A stretch of 64,000 nt of DNA from an uncultured Desulfovibrio sp. (lineage in GTDB: Bacteria; Desulfobacterota; Desulfovibrionia; Desulfovibrionales; Desulfovibrionaceae), in NCBI GenBank assembly GCA_910587035.1, contig CAJUMQ010000010.1:1-64000 (forward strand), read 5' to 3'. The number at the start of each line of letters is the position of its first letter. Position 1 is the stretch's first letter. A program made the translations under genes and the position numbers. Under the pieces are notes generated by a model. That model worked only from the letters and a program-made list of their open reading frames with translations. It was not told where the DNA came from and ran no database searches. This document shows, piece after piece, positions 32,929 through 41,756 of this stretch.

Positions 32929-34575
32929 TTAAATAGTGTGGTTGTCAGGCAGATTCGCCGCAGATGCCAGTTTTGCGGCATGGTGTCGTAAATTACGGCC
33001 CAGTACCGGAAGCGCCGGCAAAAATTTTTCCAGATCCCCGCCTTCATTAAGCCTGAACTCACGCCAGAAAGCCCCCAAAGTCACCAAATGTGGTTGGCTG
33101 TCCAGCATCGCCTGGAGCCGTTCGCAATTTCGCAGCAGCAGCTGCCCGCCACGGGAGCTTTTTTGCGCTATGGCCCCACATGCGCCAATATTGTCCAGAA
33201 GCTGCGCGGCCTGCTCCAGAAGATCGCCCATCCTGGCAGCCATGCCCGCACCCGGCAATGCCGGAACAGCATCGCTGTCTCCAGAATTAATATCTGGCAA
33301 AAAACCCTCCAGCCTATCCAGATCGTCAAGAATGTGACGCCAAAAATATCGCAAATACTCCAGCCAAAGGCCGTGTTCATCCATTTTAGCTCCGGCCCGC
33401 TCCAGCCTCGCCATGCCGTGGCCATCATTGCCTGTGATCCATACCCTGCATTGCGCAAGAACATCCTCCGAAAGCCCCTGCCGCCAGTCATGCTGTTTCA
33501 ACCACGCCATAACGAGATCTCCGGCAGCCTGTGGACTTATGGCGCTCCGGCAGGCGAAATTTTTCTCACAGGTGGTGTTGAATGCGCAGGGATGGCATTC
33601 CATTGCGGGCTCAAGGCAGCAACAACCGGGCAGCAGCGGCCCTGTATCCCAGGGCTGAGCTGTGGCCAGAAAAAAGGCCAGGCAAGGAACGCCAAGACCT
33701 GATGCCAGATGCATGGTGCCGGTGTCATTGGTCACAAGAAAACCGGCACGCAGCAGGAGGGCTCCCAGGGTGGACAGGTCTGTGCGCCCCACTGCATTGA
33801 CAAATGGATAATCCGCCAGGCTGGCAAAAGCATCCGCCAGGGGTTCCTCGCCCTTGCTGCCCAGAAGCACCGGGCAAATCCGCTCCTGGCGCCAGAGGCG
33901 GCGGCCCAGCTCAACAAAATGGCTCACAGGCCATTGCCTGCTTTCACTGCTAGCGCCAGTCTGAAAGGCCACATGGCCAGCTGGCGCCACCCCGCTTTTT
34001 TGCCGCCATTGTGCCAGAAGGGCATCGGCCCTGGCCATGGCCTCGGCATCCGGCTCACGCAAACGGAAACTGCCGGAAAGATTGCCCCCAAGCGGTAGCG
34101 CCATACGGCGCATCATGTTGGAAAGATTGAAGGGGGAATTAAGCCTGCCAGTGGCTGCCACAGATAGAAAAGATGCCCAGACCCCATTATTATGGCCAAA
34201 TCCGGATTCATCCATGCCAAAACCGGATATCCGGCCTCCGCTGCCGGCAAGCAGCCGAGCAAGCAATCGCGCCGGCACAGATGGGGTCAGATTGAGCACA
34301 TTTTTTGCGCCGGATTCTCTGCGCACCTGGTCCGCAAAAAGCAGAATATCAGCGCAGGCCTGGGGCCAGCTTTTATCCACCCCTGCCATGAGGGCTGCAC
34401 CGGGGAGGGCCCATACGCGGTCAACATTCTTCAGGAGTCTTGTGGCAGGCTCAAAATTTTCCAGGCAGACAAGACCGGTTTTCAGGCCTCCCCGATGCAG
34501 ATCGTCCATAACCTGCTGGCTTTGCAGAAGATCACCAAATCTGGTGAGATTGCAGACCAGAACATCAATGCCCAT
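32929..34575 (-). CDS. GT9-type heptosyltransferase-like protein with long C-terminal extension
   Basis: 548 aa. The first 360 residues have the layout of family 9 heptosyltransferases: VLVCNLTRFGDLLQSQQVM at the start, GHVAFQTGASSESRQWPVSHF (donor domain entry, about residue 210), and LVTNDTGTMHLASGLGVPCLAFF (about 285), the classic D-x-G-x2-H motif. ECHPCAFNTTCEKNF carries cysteines. The last 180 residues are helical and have no counterpart in WaaC/WaaF. It could transfer a heptose to lipopolysaccharide or, in view of the flagellar-type neighbours, modify flagellin; the GmhA-like isomerase at 2201 would be consistent with a heptose donor. Confidence 0.7.
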   Translation of the reverse strand: MGIDVLVCNLTRFGDLLQSQQVMDDLHRGGLKTGLVCLENFEPATRLLKNVDRVWALPGAALMAGVDKSWPQACADILLFADQVRRESGAKNVLNLTPSVPARLLARLLAGSGGRISGFGMDESGFGHNNGVWASFLSVAATGRLNSPFNLSNMMRRMALPLGGNLSGSFRLREPDAEAMARADALLAQWRQKSGVAPAGHVAFQTGASSESRQWPVSHFVELGRRLWRQERICPVLLGSKGEEPLADAFASLADYPFVNAVGRTDLSTLGALLLRAGFLVTNDTGTMHLASGLGVPCLAFFLATAQPWDTGPLLPGCCCLEPAMECHPCAFNTTCEKNFACRSAISPQAAGDLVMAWLKQHDWRQGLSEDVLAQCRVWITGNDGHGMARLERAGAKMDEHGLWLEYLRYFWRHILDDLDRLEGFLPDINSGDSDAVPALPGAGMAARMGDLLEQAAQLLDNIGACGAIAQKSSRGGQLLLRNCERLQAMLDSQPHLVTLGAFWREFRLNEGGDLEKFLPALPVLGRNLRHHAAKLASAANLPDNHTI

Positions 34576-34584
34576 GGCGGCTGC

Positions 34585-35760
34585 CTAGGCCATTGTCGCG
34601 CGGTTGGTGCCATCCAGCATGTTGAGAGCCAGCTGCCGCTCCTGTCTGAAGCGGCTGCGCACCGCCTCCCGCACCTGGCTGGTGGATGAGCCAAACTGGC
34701 CAGCGCGCACATTGTACACATTGGTTATGAGCTTGCGCTCATAGTTGGCATCACCGGCTTTGCCGCTCATATCGTCTGCCCGGGCAAAGATTTTCGCAGC
34801 GCCGGCGGGACCATGCTGCACCGCTGTGCTCCAGATTACCTCGCGCATGGCTGCGGAAAGATTGTCAGATTTAATGCCCGTGCACTGTTCTATGGCATCC
34901 AGGGCTGGCTTGTAGTGGCTCTGATGAATAAACGCCTCCTGCAGCTGCTCAAAGCGTTCCGGCTGTTCGCTGGCTATGGCGCGCCAGGCATCCGGCATGG
35001 CGCCACGGCGGCTGCCTGTATTGGCTGGCCCCGCATTGCGCAGACGCTTGGAAAGATCAGGAGCCTCACTGTCAAGGAAGCTCAGGAAACTGCGCATGCT
35101 GCCAACCTTGGAGGCAATCTGGTATTTGCCATAGGAAGTGCCGCCGGTGCTGTCATAGCCTATGGCGGCAATGCCGTCGGAACCGGACTCAAATCTTGCG
35201 GACAATTTGCCCAGCCCCATATCTTCAGACCCGCGCCGGTTGCTCCTGCCGTTTTTGGAAGAGCGGACGGCATTATTGCGGGTATGGATAAAGTCCGAAT
35301 TTGCCAGGGCAAAACCGCGCCCATTGCCACCAGCGGCAAGAACCCTCAGATTGCGGCTGGTGCCGGAGCGGCCGGCCAGGGAAAGACCGCTTGAGTCGGA
35401 GGACCCTACCCTGCCAAAGCTCTGCATTCTCAGCATGTCATTGGGAGAGCGGCCAGCCATGGTGGCGCTGTTGAGGGGAATGCCCTGGGTGTCCTGCAGA
35501 CGGGCGACCTTGGGGATGGTCTTTGTGGAGGCCACCTTGTGGGATGGCATCAGGGTCGCATTCTTTATGGATGCGTCTTTTTCAGAGCCAGACGCTTTTT
35601 CGGACCCGGTAGAGGACGCGCCATTCTGTTCACGCGCCATGACGGCCGCGAAGGAATCCGATGGTTTTGTATTGACTGCAGACTGCTTTCTGGAGGAAAG
35701 CTGGCCAGTCTGCGTGTTTTTTTCTGTCTTTGCGGGAATCATCCATGAGGAATGAGACAT
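34585..35760 (-). CDS. Lysozyme-like (transglycosylase-fold) protein with disordered N-terminus
   Basis: 391 aa. Residues 1-180 are polar, low complexity and Ser/Lys/Arg rich. Residues 185-330 read LSARFESGSDGIAAIGYD, GGTSYGKYQIASKVGSMRSF and later AMREVIWSTAVQHGPAGA, the pattern of a goose/phage-type lysozyme or chitosanase-like core, with Glu in RFESG as the likely acid. No Sec signal is visible, so it may be exported by the flagellar apparatus or act after lysis. Its GGGAGG ribosome site lies in a perfect 9-bp hairpin (see 35763-35804). It is followed after 9 bases by the GT9 gene and may be a flagellar peptidoglycan hydrolase. Confidence 0.6.
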   Translation of the reverse strand: MSHSSWMIPAKTEKNTQTGQLSSRKQSAVNTKPSDSFAAVMAREQNGASSTGSEKASGSEKDASIKNATLMPSHKVASTKTIPKVARLQDTQGIPLNSATMAGRSPNDMLRMQSFGRVGSSDSSGLSLAGRSGTSRNLRVLAAGGNGRGFALANSDFIHTRNNAVRSSKNGRSNRRGSEDMGLGKLSARFESGSDGIAAIGYDSTGGTSYGKYQIASKVGSMRSFLSFLDSEAPDLSKRLRNAGPANTGSRRGAMPDAWRAIASEQPERFEQLQEAFIHQSHYKPALDAIEQCTGIKSDNLSAAMREVIWSTAVQHGPAGAAKIFARADDMSGKAGDANYERKLITNVYNVRAGQFGSSTSQVREAVRSRFRQERQLALNMLDGTNRATMA

Positions 35761-35762
35761 TG

Positions 35763-35804
35763 TATCCTCCCAAAAAATACTGCATAACCTTTTTCGGGAG
35801 GATA
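35763..35804 (-). promoter_or_regulatory. Hairpin that sequesters the ribosome binding site of the lysozyme-like gene
   Basis: On the minus strand TATCCTCCC (35804-35796) pairs perfectly with GGGAGGATA (35771-35763), which is the ribosome binding site placed two bases before the ATG at 35760. The loop is 24 bases. Only the inverted repeat is observed; a translational switch is inference. Confidence 0.6.
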
Positions 35805-35916
35805 TAAAGCAAAAATAGTGCCATATCCGTAAAAACGGCCAATCACAGGGGTTTGCGGACGGTCATGGGCTTAAAGACAAATTTACGACGGCGCAGCCCC
35901 GGCAGCAACTTTATGG

Positions 35917-36552
35917 TCAGTTGCCGGCGTCCGCCCGCTCATCAAAAGAAATGGCCCGGATGATCTCCTTGACAAGCGCATCAGAAAACATGGCATGGTC
36001 TCCCGGATTTTCAATGTCATTTCCTGGCAAAAGAAGCCCCAGGCGCATTTGCGTGCTGTCCAGCGCATTTCTTTTGGAAATATTTTTCAGGCGCTCGCGG
36101 CTGGGCCTTTTGGAGCTGGGCACCATGCGCTGAACCAGCAGCGCATCGGCCAGCATGCCGGTGGAGCCAGCTCCGGAAAATCTGGCCTCGCTGCCATATC
36201 CGGCCTCAACCAGTTTTTCCAGCATTGCGGAATCCACCGGTCCCTCCTGCAAAAGTGAGAGATGGAGAATGTAGCCGGCCTTGCTGGGCGATTCCGTAAC
36301 CTGAAACTCCTCTCCATTCAGGGCTGTACCCAGAGTCTGCACATGGAGGGGATGCAGGCCAGCGGCATTACGCACATCTATATATATTGTGCGCGGGGCC
36401 TCGCGATTGGGCTTGACATGCAGGCTGCCAGAACGGAATGTCTTTATTTCCGCTGCCGGGACGCTCTCCTTCTGCCTGAGACAGCCTGGCATCAGGACCA
36501 TGAGCAGGCATACGAGGCAGAGCAGGCGCATCTTGTATATTTTCATTTCCAT
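35917..36552 (-). CDS. TraT-like outer-membrane lipoprotein
   Basis: 211 aa from the ATG at 36552 (GGGAG 8 bases upstream). A lipoprotein signal, MRLLCLVCLLMVLMPGC, gives lipobox MPGC and a lipidated cysteine at about residue 24. The mature protein has TIYIDVRNAAGLHPLHVQTL, GEEFQVTESPSKAGYILHLS and LADALLVQRMV, in the order and spacing of TraT, the surface-exclusion and complement-resistance lipoprotein of F-type plasmids and its chromosomal homologues. The glycine-rich transmembrane-like stretch of TraT is reduced here. No conjugation genes are nearby. Function in envelope integrity or serum resistance is inferred from family. Confidence 0.65.
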   Translation of the reverse strand: MEMKIYKMRLLCLVCLLMVLMPGCLRQKESVPAAEIKTFRSGSLHVKPNREAPRTIYIDVRNAAGLHPLHVQTLGTALNGEEFQVTESPSKAGYILHLSLLQEGPVDSAMLEKLVEAGYGSEARFSGAGSTGMLADALLVQRMVPSSKRPSRERLKNISKRNALDSTQMRLGLLLPGNDIENPGDHAMFSDALVKEIIRAISFDERADAGN

Positions 36553-36800
36553 CAATATAACTCCCTGGTGTGGTTACGGCGCCATTTTTTTCAGGAGCAA
36601 TACGCGCAGATTTCGGAAAATGGCGCAAACGGGCTTGACCTTATGGATTTTTGGAGCAATTAGAGCTTCTGGTGGCTGGCGTCCGCCCTGGGCGCAGCAT
36701 GTTCAGCCGCAAACAATGTGGTGGATTAAATTCTGGCGCAGCAAATTTTATTTTGGAAAGAATGAACTGGAAACAGCCTGTTTCCATGGCAGGTGAATAT

Positions 36801-39053
36801 ATGGCAAAACACTTGATCATTGTGGAATCCCCGGCCAAGGTGAAAACCATAAAAAAATTTCTTGGCCCCAACTATATGGTGCAGGCCAGTGTTGGTCATG
36901 TGCGCGATTTGCCGGCCAGCTCCCTGGGTGTGGACGAAAACAATGGTTTTGCGCCACATTATGAAATTATTGATAAAAAAAAGGGGGTTGTCAATGATCT
37001 GCGGCAATCCGCCGCCAAGGCGGACATTGTCTATCTCGCGCCGGACCCAGACAGGGAGGGCGAGGCCATAGCCTGGCATGTTGCCGAACTCATCCGCGAC
37101 AAGGCCCGGGAGATCAAGCGCATCCAGTTCAATGAAATCACGGAGAAGGCCGTCAAGGCTGCCCTTGCCCATCCACGCGATCTCAATGTCAATCTGTTCG
37201 ATGCCCAGCAGGCAAGGCGCATTCTGGACAGGCTGGTGGGCTATAAAATCTCTCCCCTGCTATGGAAAACCATAAAAAGGGGCATCTCCGCCGGGCGCGT
37301 CCAGTCAGTGGCCCTACGCCTCATTGTGGAGAGGGAGAAGGAGCGTGAGGCCTTTACACCCCGCGAATACTGGCCATTTCATGCTACCCTGTCCACTGGC
37401 ACCCCACCATCTTTCCGTACCGAGCTGATAAAATTCATGGGGAAAAAGGCCGACATCGCAAGTGAGGAGGAGGCCAAGGCTGTTGAGGAGGCCATCCGCG
37501 GCAAGGATTTCATTGTTGACGCAGTGGAGGAAAAGGAACGCAGCCGCGCCCCCCAGCCGCCATTCATCACGTCCACCCTGCAACAGAATGCCAACAAACT
37601 GCATGGATACCCCGCCAAAAGAACCATGCAGATAGCCCAGAAACTTTATGAAGGTGTGGAACTGGGCGACAGGGGCCTAACCGCGCTCATAACATATATG
37701 CGCACAGATTCCACGCGCATTGCCGATGAGGCCAGAGACAAGGCCAAAAATTTCATCCAGGAAAATTTCGGCGCGGACTACCTGCCCCCCCGGCCCCGCA
37801 TATACAAGGCCAAGGGCTCCGCGCAGGATGCCCATGAGGCCATACGCCCTGTAGATATCGACATCCGGCCCGAGGATGTGCGCGAATTTCTTGCTCCTGA
37901 TCAATATAATCTGTACCGTCTGATCTGGAACCGTTTTGTTGCATCCCAAATGGCGTCCGCAATTTTCCACGATACCACGGCGCTGATCTTGTCCGGAGAG
38001 GCCCAATGGCGGGCAAAGGGAGAGAGAATTCTCTTTGACGGATACATGGCGGTAATGCCAAAATCAGCCAGAGAGAGTGAAACCGCCCTGCCACCACTGG
38101 AAAAAGGCATGCGCCTCAAGCTGGAAAAGCTGGAGAAGGAGCAAAAATTCACCCAGCCCCCGGCCCGCTACAATGAGGCCAGCCTGGTCAAGGAGCTGGA
38201 GGAGCTTGGCATTGGCAGGCCTTCCACCTATGCCGCCATAATCTCAACACTGCAGGATCGCGATTATGTGCACTTGCAGGAAAGACAGCTGGTGCCCACC
38301 GATCTGGGACGCATAGTGTGCCAGCAGCTGGTGGAGCATTTTAGCCGCCTGATGGATGTAGGTTTTACCGCGCAAATGGAGGAAGGCCTGGACAAGGTGG
38401 CGGAAGGCGTGGAAAACTGGGTGCAGCTTCTGGGAGCCTTTGCCTCGGACTTCAATCCCACGCTTGAGGCGGCCTCGAAGAATATGCGCAGTTTCAAGAG
38501 TGGCTTGCCCGCAGATTTGCAATGCCCGCAGTGCGGACGCCCATTGATGATAAAATTTGGCAAAAGCGGCGCTTTTCTGGCCTGTTCCGGATATCCGGAA
38601 TGTCGCTATACCAGCAATTTTGGGCGTGACAGCGAAGGTAGGATCGAGGCTGTGGAGCGTGAAAAGCCGCAACTGGAGAAAATGGGGCAATGCCCGGAGT
38701 GCGGCAGGGATCTTGTAGTCAGAAAATCCCATACAGGCAGCCGTTTTATAGCCTGTTCCGGCTACCCCGACTGTCGTTATGCCCGCTCCTATCCCACCGG
38801 AGTAAGTTGTCCGGCTTGCGGCGAGGGCCAGCTGGTGGAAAAAAGCAGCAAAAAGGGCAAACTGTTCTATTCCTGTGACCGCTACCCGCAATGTGATTTC
38901 GCCCTCTGGGACAGGCCTCTGCCTGAAGCATGCCCTGTGTGCGGCAATCCCTATCTGGTAGAAAAGAAAAGGCGCGATGGCACAAAAATTGTTTGTCCGG
39001 CCAGCGGATGCAATTATCAAAGGGAGGATGAAGATGCCCAGGCGCGGCAGTGA
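36801..39053 (+). CDS. topA: DNA topoisomerase I (type IA)
   Basis: 750 aa from the ATG at 36801 (MAKHLIIVESPAKVKTI); 50 extra codons upstream are not homologous. TOPRIM domain with the acidic DPDREGEAIAWH (about residues 78-89), active-site tyrosine in ALITYMRTDSTRI (about residue 298), and PTPRPS-like RPSTYAAIISTLQDRDY. Four C-terminal tetracysteine zinc ribbons follow, starting CPQCGRPLMIKF, CPECGRDLVV, CPACGEGQLVEK and CPVCGNPYLVEK. It relaxes negative supercoils using a covalent tyrosine-DNA intermediate. Its stop codon overlaps the next gene by 20 bases. Confidence 0.95.
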   Translation: MAKHLIIVESPAKVKTIKKFLGPNYMVQASVGHVRDLPASSLGVDENNGFAPHYEIIDKKKGVVNDLRQSAAKADIVYLAPDPDREGEAIAWHVAELIRDKAREIKRIQFNEITEKAVKAALAHPRDLNVNLFDAQQARRILDRLVGYKISPLLWKTIKRGISAGRVQSVALRLIVEREKEREAFTPREYWPFHATLSTGTPPSFRTELIKFMGKKADIASEEEAKAVEEAIRGKDFIVDAVEEKERSRAPQPPFITSTLQQNANKLHGYPAKRTMQIAQKLYEGVELGDRGLTALITYMRTDSTRIADEARDKAKNFIQENFGADYLPPRPRIYKAKGSAQDAHEAIRPVDIDIRPEDVREFLAPDQYNLYRLIWNRFVASQMASAIFHDTTALILSGEAQWRAKGERILFDGYMAVMPKSARESETALPPLEKGMRLKLEKLEKEQKFTQPPARYNEASLVKELEELGIGRPSTYAAIISTLQDRDYVHLQERQLVPTDLGRIVCQQLVEHFSRLMDVGFTAQMEEGLDKVAEGVENWVQLLGAFASDFNPTLEAASKNMRSFKSGLPADLQCPQCGRPLMIKFGKSGAFLACSGYPECRYTSNFGRDSEGRIEAVEREKPQLEKMGQCPECGRDLVVRKSHTGSRFIACSGYPDCRYARSYPTGVSCPACGEGQLVEKSSKKGKLFYSCDRYPQCDFALWDRPLPEACPVCGNPYLVEKKRRDGTKIVCPASGCNYQREDEDAQARQ

Positions 39054-39708
39054 ACCTGATGAGGCCATTGGCCCGGTGCTGGATGGATTTGCGGCATTGC
39101 CGGAGTATGAGGACGCTCCAGTTCCTGACATTTTCCAGGTGAATGAGATTGCGGCCCCGGAGGAAGAACTGCTGCCTGTGGCCGTCCCCGCGCAGGGCGA
39201 GGATATTGCCCATCCGGTGGCTCTCATATGCGGCTATAATGAAGATGCGGCCGCCATGGCCAGCCTGGCGGCCGATTGCGGCTTTGAGGTGGAGCTGGCC
39301 ATAAATGCCGAGACTGCGGAGGTGGACTGCCCTGCAGCCACACAAATCCACTGTGTTCCGGATTATGACAATCTGGTGGGCATCTGCGGCATAGAGCGCA
39401 ATTATTTTGTGTGCATTTTTGAAGATGATATGCTGGAATGCGAAGTGCTGCTGAGCCAGGCCCTGGCCAGCGACGCCTGCTATCTTGGCCTTTCGGCCGG
39501 CGCGCAAAAAAAGGATGAAATCTTCGCAGCCTTGCGCGCCGATGGGGCGCCCGATGCCGAACTTGCCGCGGTTTGCTGCCCGATGGGCCTAAACATCCGC
39601 CCCAAAAACTCCGTTGAGAAGGCTGTGGGCATTGTTGCGGAGCTGCTGGCAGCTAGAGGTGGCACCCTAAAGCGTCTTAGACATGAGCCGCGGCCTGGCA
39701 AGGCGTGA
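39034..39708 (+). CDS. XdhC/CoxI-like Rossmann protein overlapping topA
   Basis: 224 aa from the ATG at 39034 with AGGGAGG six bases upstream, starting inside the end of topA. Residues 1-65 are acidic and proline-rich. Residues 65-215 match the NAD-binding half of XdhC: VALICGYNEDAAAMASLAADCGFEV, NYFVCIFEDDMLECEVL, ACYLGLSAGAQKKDEIFAAL and CPMGLNIRPKNSVEKAVGIVAELL. XdhC proteins help insert the sulfurated molybdenum cofactor into xanthine dehydrogenase-type enzymes. The N-terminal XdhC domain (with its Cys motif) is absent, so this is a short form whose substrate or partner is unclear. Confidence 0.7.
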   Translation: MPRRGSEPDEAIGPVLDGFAALPEYEDAPVPDIFQVNEIAAPEEELLPVAVPAQGEDIAHPVALICGYNEDAAAMASLAADCGFEVELAINAETAEVDCPAATQIHCVPDYDNLVGICGIERNYFVCIFEDDMLECEVLLSQALASDACYLGLSAGAQKKDEIFAALRADGAPDAELAAVCCPMGLNIRPKNSVEKAVGIVAELLAARGGTLKRLRHEPRPGKA

Positions 39709-39730
39709 CTTTTGTCGAAAAATGCCGTTT

Positions 39731-39736
39731 ATAATT
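39731..39736 (+). promoter_or_regulatory. -10 box (TATAAT) for the 209-aa membrane-anchored gene
   Basis: A perfect TATAAT, 28 bases before the ATG at 39764, with TGACTT 18 bases upstream as a poor -35. An AAAGGAG site follows. Confidence 0.4.
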
Positions 39737-39763
39737 GATTATTCTTTATAAAGGAGCGCCTTC

Positions 39764-40393
39764 ATGGAATATGCCCTTGGCGGTTTGCTGGTTGTTTTCC
39801 TGATTTATCTGTTCATTGAAACAAGACGCAAATCAAGACGCATACTGCAGGTGGTACTGGAGGAAAAACGCGCCATTGCCAACGACTCCGGCATGACAGC
39901 CAGCCTGGGCGTCTTTACTCCGGATCTGCAGACAACAGTCATCATAGGCGCATCGGAAGAGATGGGTGTTTTCTATTACCGCATGATAAAACAGGCCAAA
40001 GTTATCATCCGCAGCCGCATAAACCTGGCAAATCTGGCGCGCACTGAATTTCTCATCAATGGCAATGAGCAGCCGGTGGGCCTGGAATCCGAGCAGGTCA
40101 CCACATCCCTGCGGGCCACCGACATAGCCGATCGCGTTATTGCGTCCATGGCCCAGGATTCCATCCGCCAGATTGAGCGCGCAGCCCTGCGTGTGAACTT
40201 CTACGATGAAAGCGGCTCCGAGAAGAGCCTGGAAATAACAACCCTGCGGGCCGGGGATGAAAGGCAGCGTTTTGAAAGGGTGCAGCTCCTGAAAAATACT
40301 GTCTGGTGGACTGCTTTTCTGCAAATTGCCAGCCGCAATGCGCGGCGTGTTCGCGCCCGCATCGAGGATCGGCCCGAAGAAATTTCTGAATAA
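39764..40393 (+). CDS. Membrane-anchored protein of unknown function
   Basis: 209 aa. One N-terminal membrane segment (LGGLLVVFLIYLFI, about residues 5-18) followed by ETRRKSRR, so the C-terminal 190 residues are cytoplasmic by the positive-inside rule. The soluble part has FTPDLQTTVIIGASEEMGVF, VIIRSRINLANLARTEFLIN, IADRVIASMAQDSIRQIERAAL and FERVQLLKNTVWWTAFLQ. I recognise no domain or catalytic motif. The AAAGGAG site and TATAAT box mark it as an independent gene after the XdhC-like gene and ahead of the RND operon. Confidence 0.55.
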   Translation: MEYALGGLLVVFLIYLFIETRRKSRRILQVVLEEKRAIANDSGMTASLGVFTPDLQTTVIIGASEEMGVFYYRMIKQAKVIIRSRINLANLARTEFLINGNEQPVGLESEQVTTSLRATDIADRVIASMAQDSIRQIERAALRVNFYDESGSEKSLEITTLRAGDERQRFERVQLLKNTVWWTAFLQIASRNARRVRARIEDRPEEISE

Positions 40394-40630
40394 ATATCAT
40401 CAATTAAATCAGCTAGTTACGCAAATAAATATCGTATTGCCAACTAACTGTAATAATTAGACTTTTTGGTTTGCAACCTCGCCGCCCGGTCCTGGGGCGC
40501 CTTCTTGCCTTTTGCTTTTTTATATGTTTCAAATATCGCAACATTTTTTGCGGATCGTCTCCGGTGGCATTGTCGGGCGCCAGGCACGGTGCTGGCAGTG
40601 CAAAACCGGATTCAATAAGTGGAGTGCGCC
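40394..40630. promoter_or_regulatory. Regulatory region of the RND efflux operon
   Basis: 237 bases between the membrane-anchored gene and the adaptor gene, AT-rich at the left (40394-40460), with several near-palindromic stretches (for example AGTTA...TAACT near 40423-40450). No clear -35/-10 pair and no regulator gene is adjacent. A GTGGAG ribosome site lies near 40620. Confidence 0.4.
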
Positions 40631-41746
40631 ATGCATTGGAAATATCTATGGAAATTGGGGCTGTGTCTGACAATTGGTCTTGCCCTGTGCGCCTGCAAGG
40701 AGAAGGAGGCATCCCACGGCACCATGCTGCCGCCGGTGGCCGTTTTTGAGGTTAAAAAGGAGAATACTCCCTGGGACGCCGAGTATCAGGCTCAGGCATC
40801 GGGCTCCCGCTCGGTGGAAGTGCGCGCCAGGGTGGAGGCAATAATCGAAAAGCGCCTTTACAAGGAAGGGGATTTCGTCAAGGAGGGGCAGCAGCTCTTC
40901 CAGCTGGAGCGGGATCAGTACGAAGCCCGCATGGAGCAGGCCAAGGCCCAGTATGTGAACGCGGAACGCGAATGGCGCAGGGTCAAGCCACTTTATGAGA
41001 AAAATGCCGTCTCCCAGAAGGAGAGGGATGCCGCCAGGGCAGCCTATGAAAGCGCCAAGGCCGAATTGCGGCAGGCGCAAATCAATCTGGACTACTGCCA
41101 GGTGGTTTCTCCTGTTTCAGGATACAGCAGCAAGGAAAACTATACGCCAGGCAACCTTGTCAGCAACAATTCCCTTCTGACCTATGTCAATCAGACGGAA
41201 CCCATGTATATTGATTTTTCCATAGCCGCCCCGGAAAGAATGGCCAGGCAGAATCTGGCCGCCCAGGGCAGATTGGAAGTGCCCAGGGATGGCCGTTACG
41301 AAGCGACCTTGCGCCTGCTGGATGGCAGCATGTATGATGGTGACGGTGAAATCACATTCATAGACAGCCAGGTGCAGCCCACCACTGGCGTAATCCAGGC
41401 GCGGGCGGTCTTTGCCAACAAGAATGGCGCAATAATGCCAGGCCAGTATGTGCGCATCTACATGAAGGGTGACATTCTCAAGGATGCCATCCTCATTCCC
41501 CAGAAGTGCGTTGTGCATACCCAGAAAGGCTCCTCTGTGATGATGCTGGACAAGGATGACGTGGTCTCCATTGTGCCCGTGACCATTGATGCCACGGTTG
41601 GCGACCGCTATCTTATCCAGAGTGGCCTTGCAGGCGGCGAGAGAATTATCAGCGAGGGCATAGTCAAGGCCAGGCCTGGCTCAAAGGTTCGTGTCATGCC
41701 GCCCGAGGAGGAATTGCACAAAAACCAGCCTGCCCAGGCGCAGTAA
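40631..41746 (+). CDS. RND efflux periplasmic adaptor (AcrA/MexA type)
   Basis: 371 aa from the ATG at 40631 (GTGGAG upstream). Lipoprotein signal ending LALCACKEKEAS, so the mature adaptor is tethered to the inner membrane. Features in order: barrel-sandwich start VAVFEVKKENTPWD, lipoyl motif VRARVEAIIEKRLYKEGDFVKEG (about residues 65-87), an alpha-hairpin of about 60 residues, second lipoyl half SPVSGYSSKENYTPGNLV, and the beta-barrel QPTTGVIQARAVF. It bridges pump and outer-membrane channel. It is the first gene of a tight three-gene operon with AcrB- and TolC/OprM-type genes. Confidence 0.9.
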   Translation: MHWKYLWKLGLCLTIGLALCACKEKEASHGTMLPPVAVFEVKKENTPWDAEYQAQASGSRSVEVRARVEAIIEKRLYKEGDFVKEGQQLFQLERDQYEARMEQAKAQYVNAEREWRRVKPLYEKNAVSQKERDAARAAYESAKAELRQAQINLDYCQVVSPVSGYSSKENYTPGNLVSNNSLLTYVNQTEPMYIDFSIAAPERMARQNLAAQGRLEVPRDGRYEATLRLLDGSMYDGDGEITFIDSQVQPTTGVIQARAVFANKNGAIMPGQYVRIYMKGDILKDAILIPQKCVVHTQKGSSVMMLDKDDVVSIVPVTIDATVGDRYLIQSGLAGGERIISEGIVKARPGSKVRVMPPEEELHKNQPAQAQ

Positions 41747-41756
41747 CAGGTGAAAT

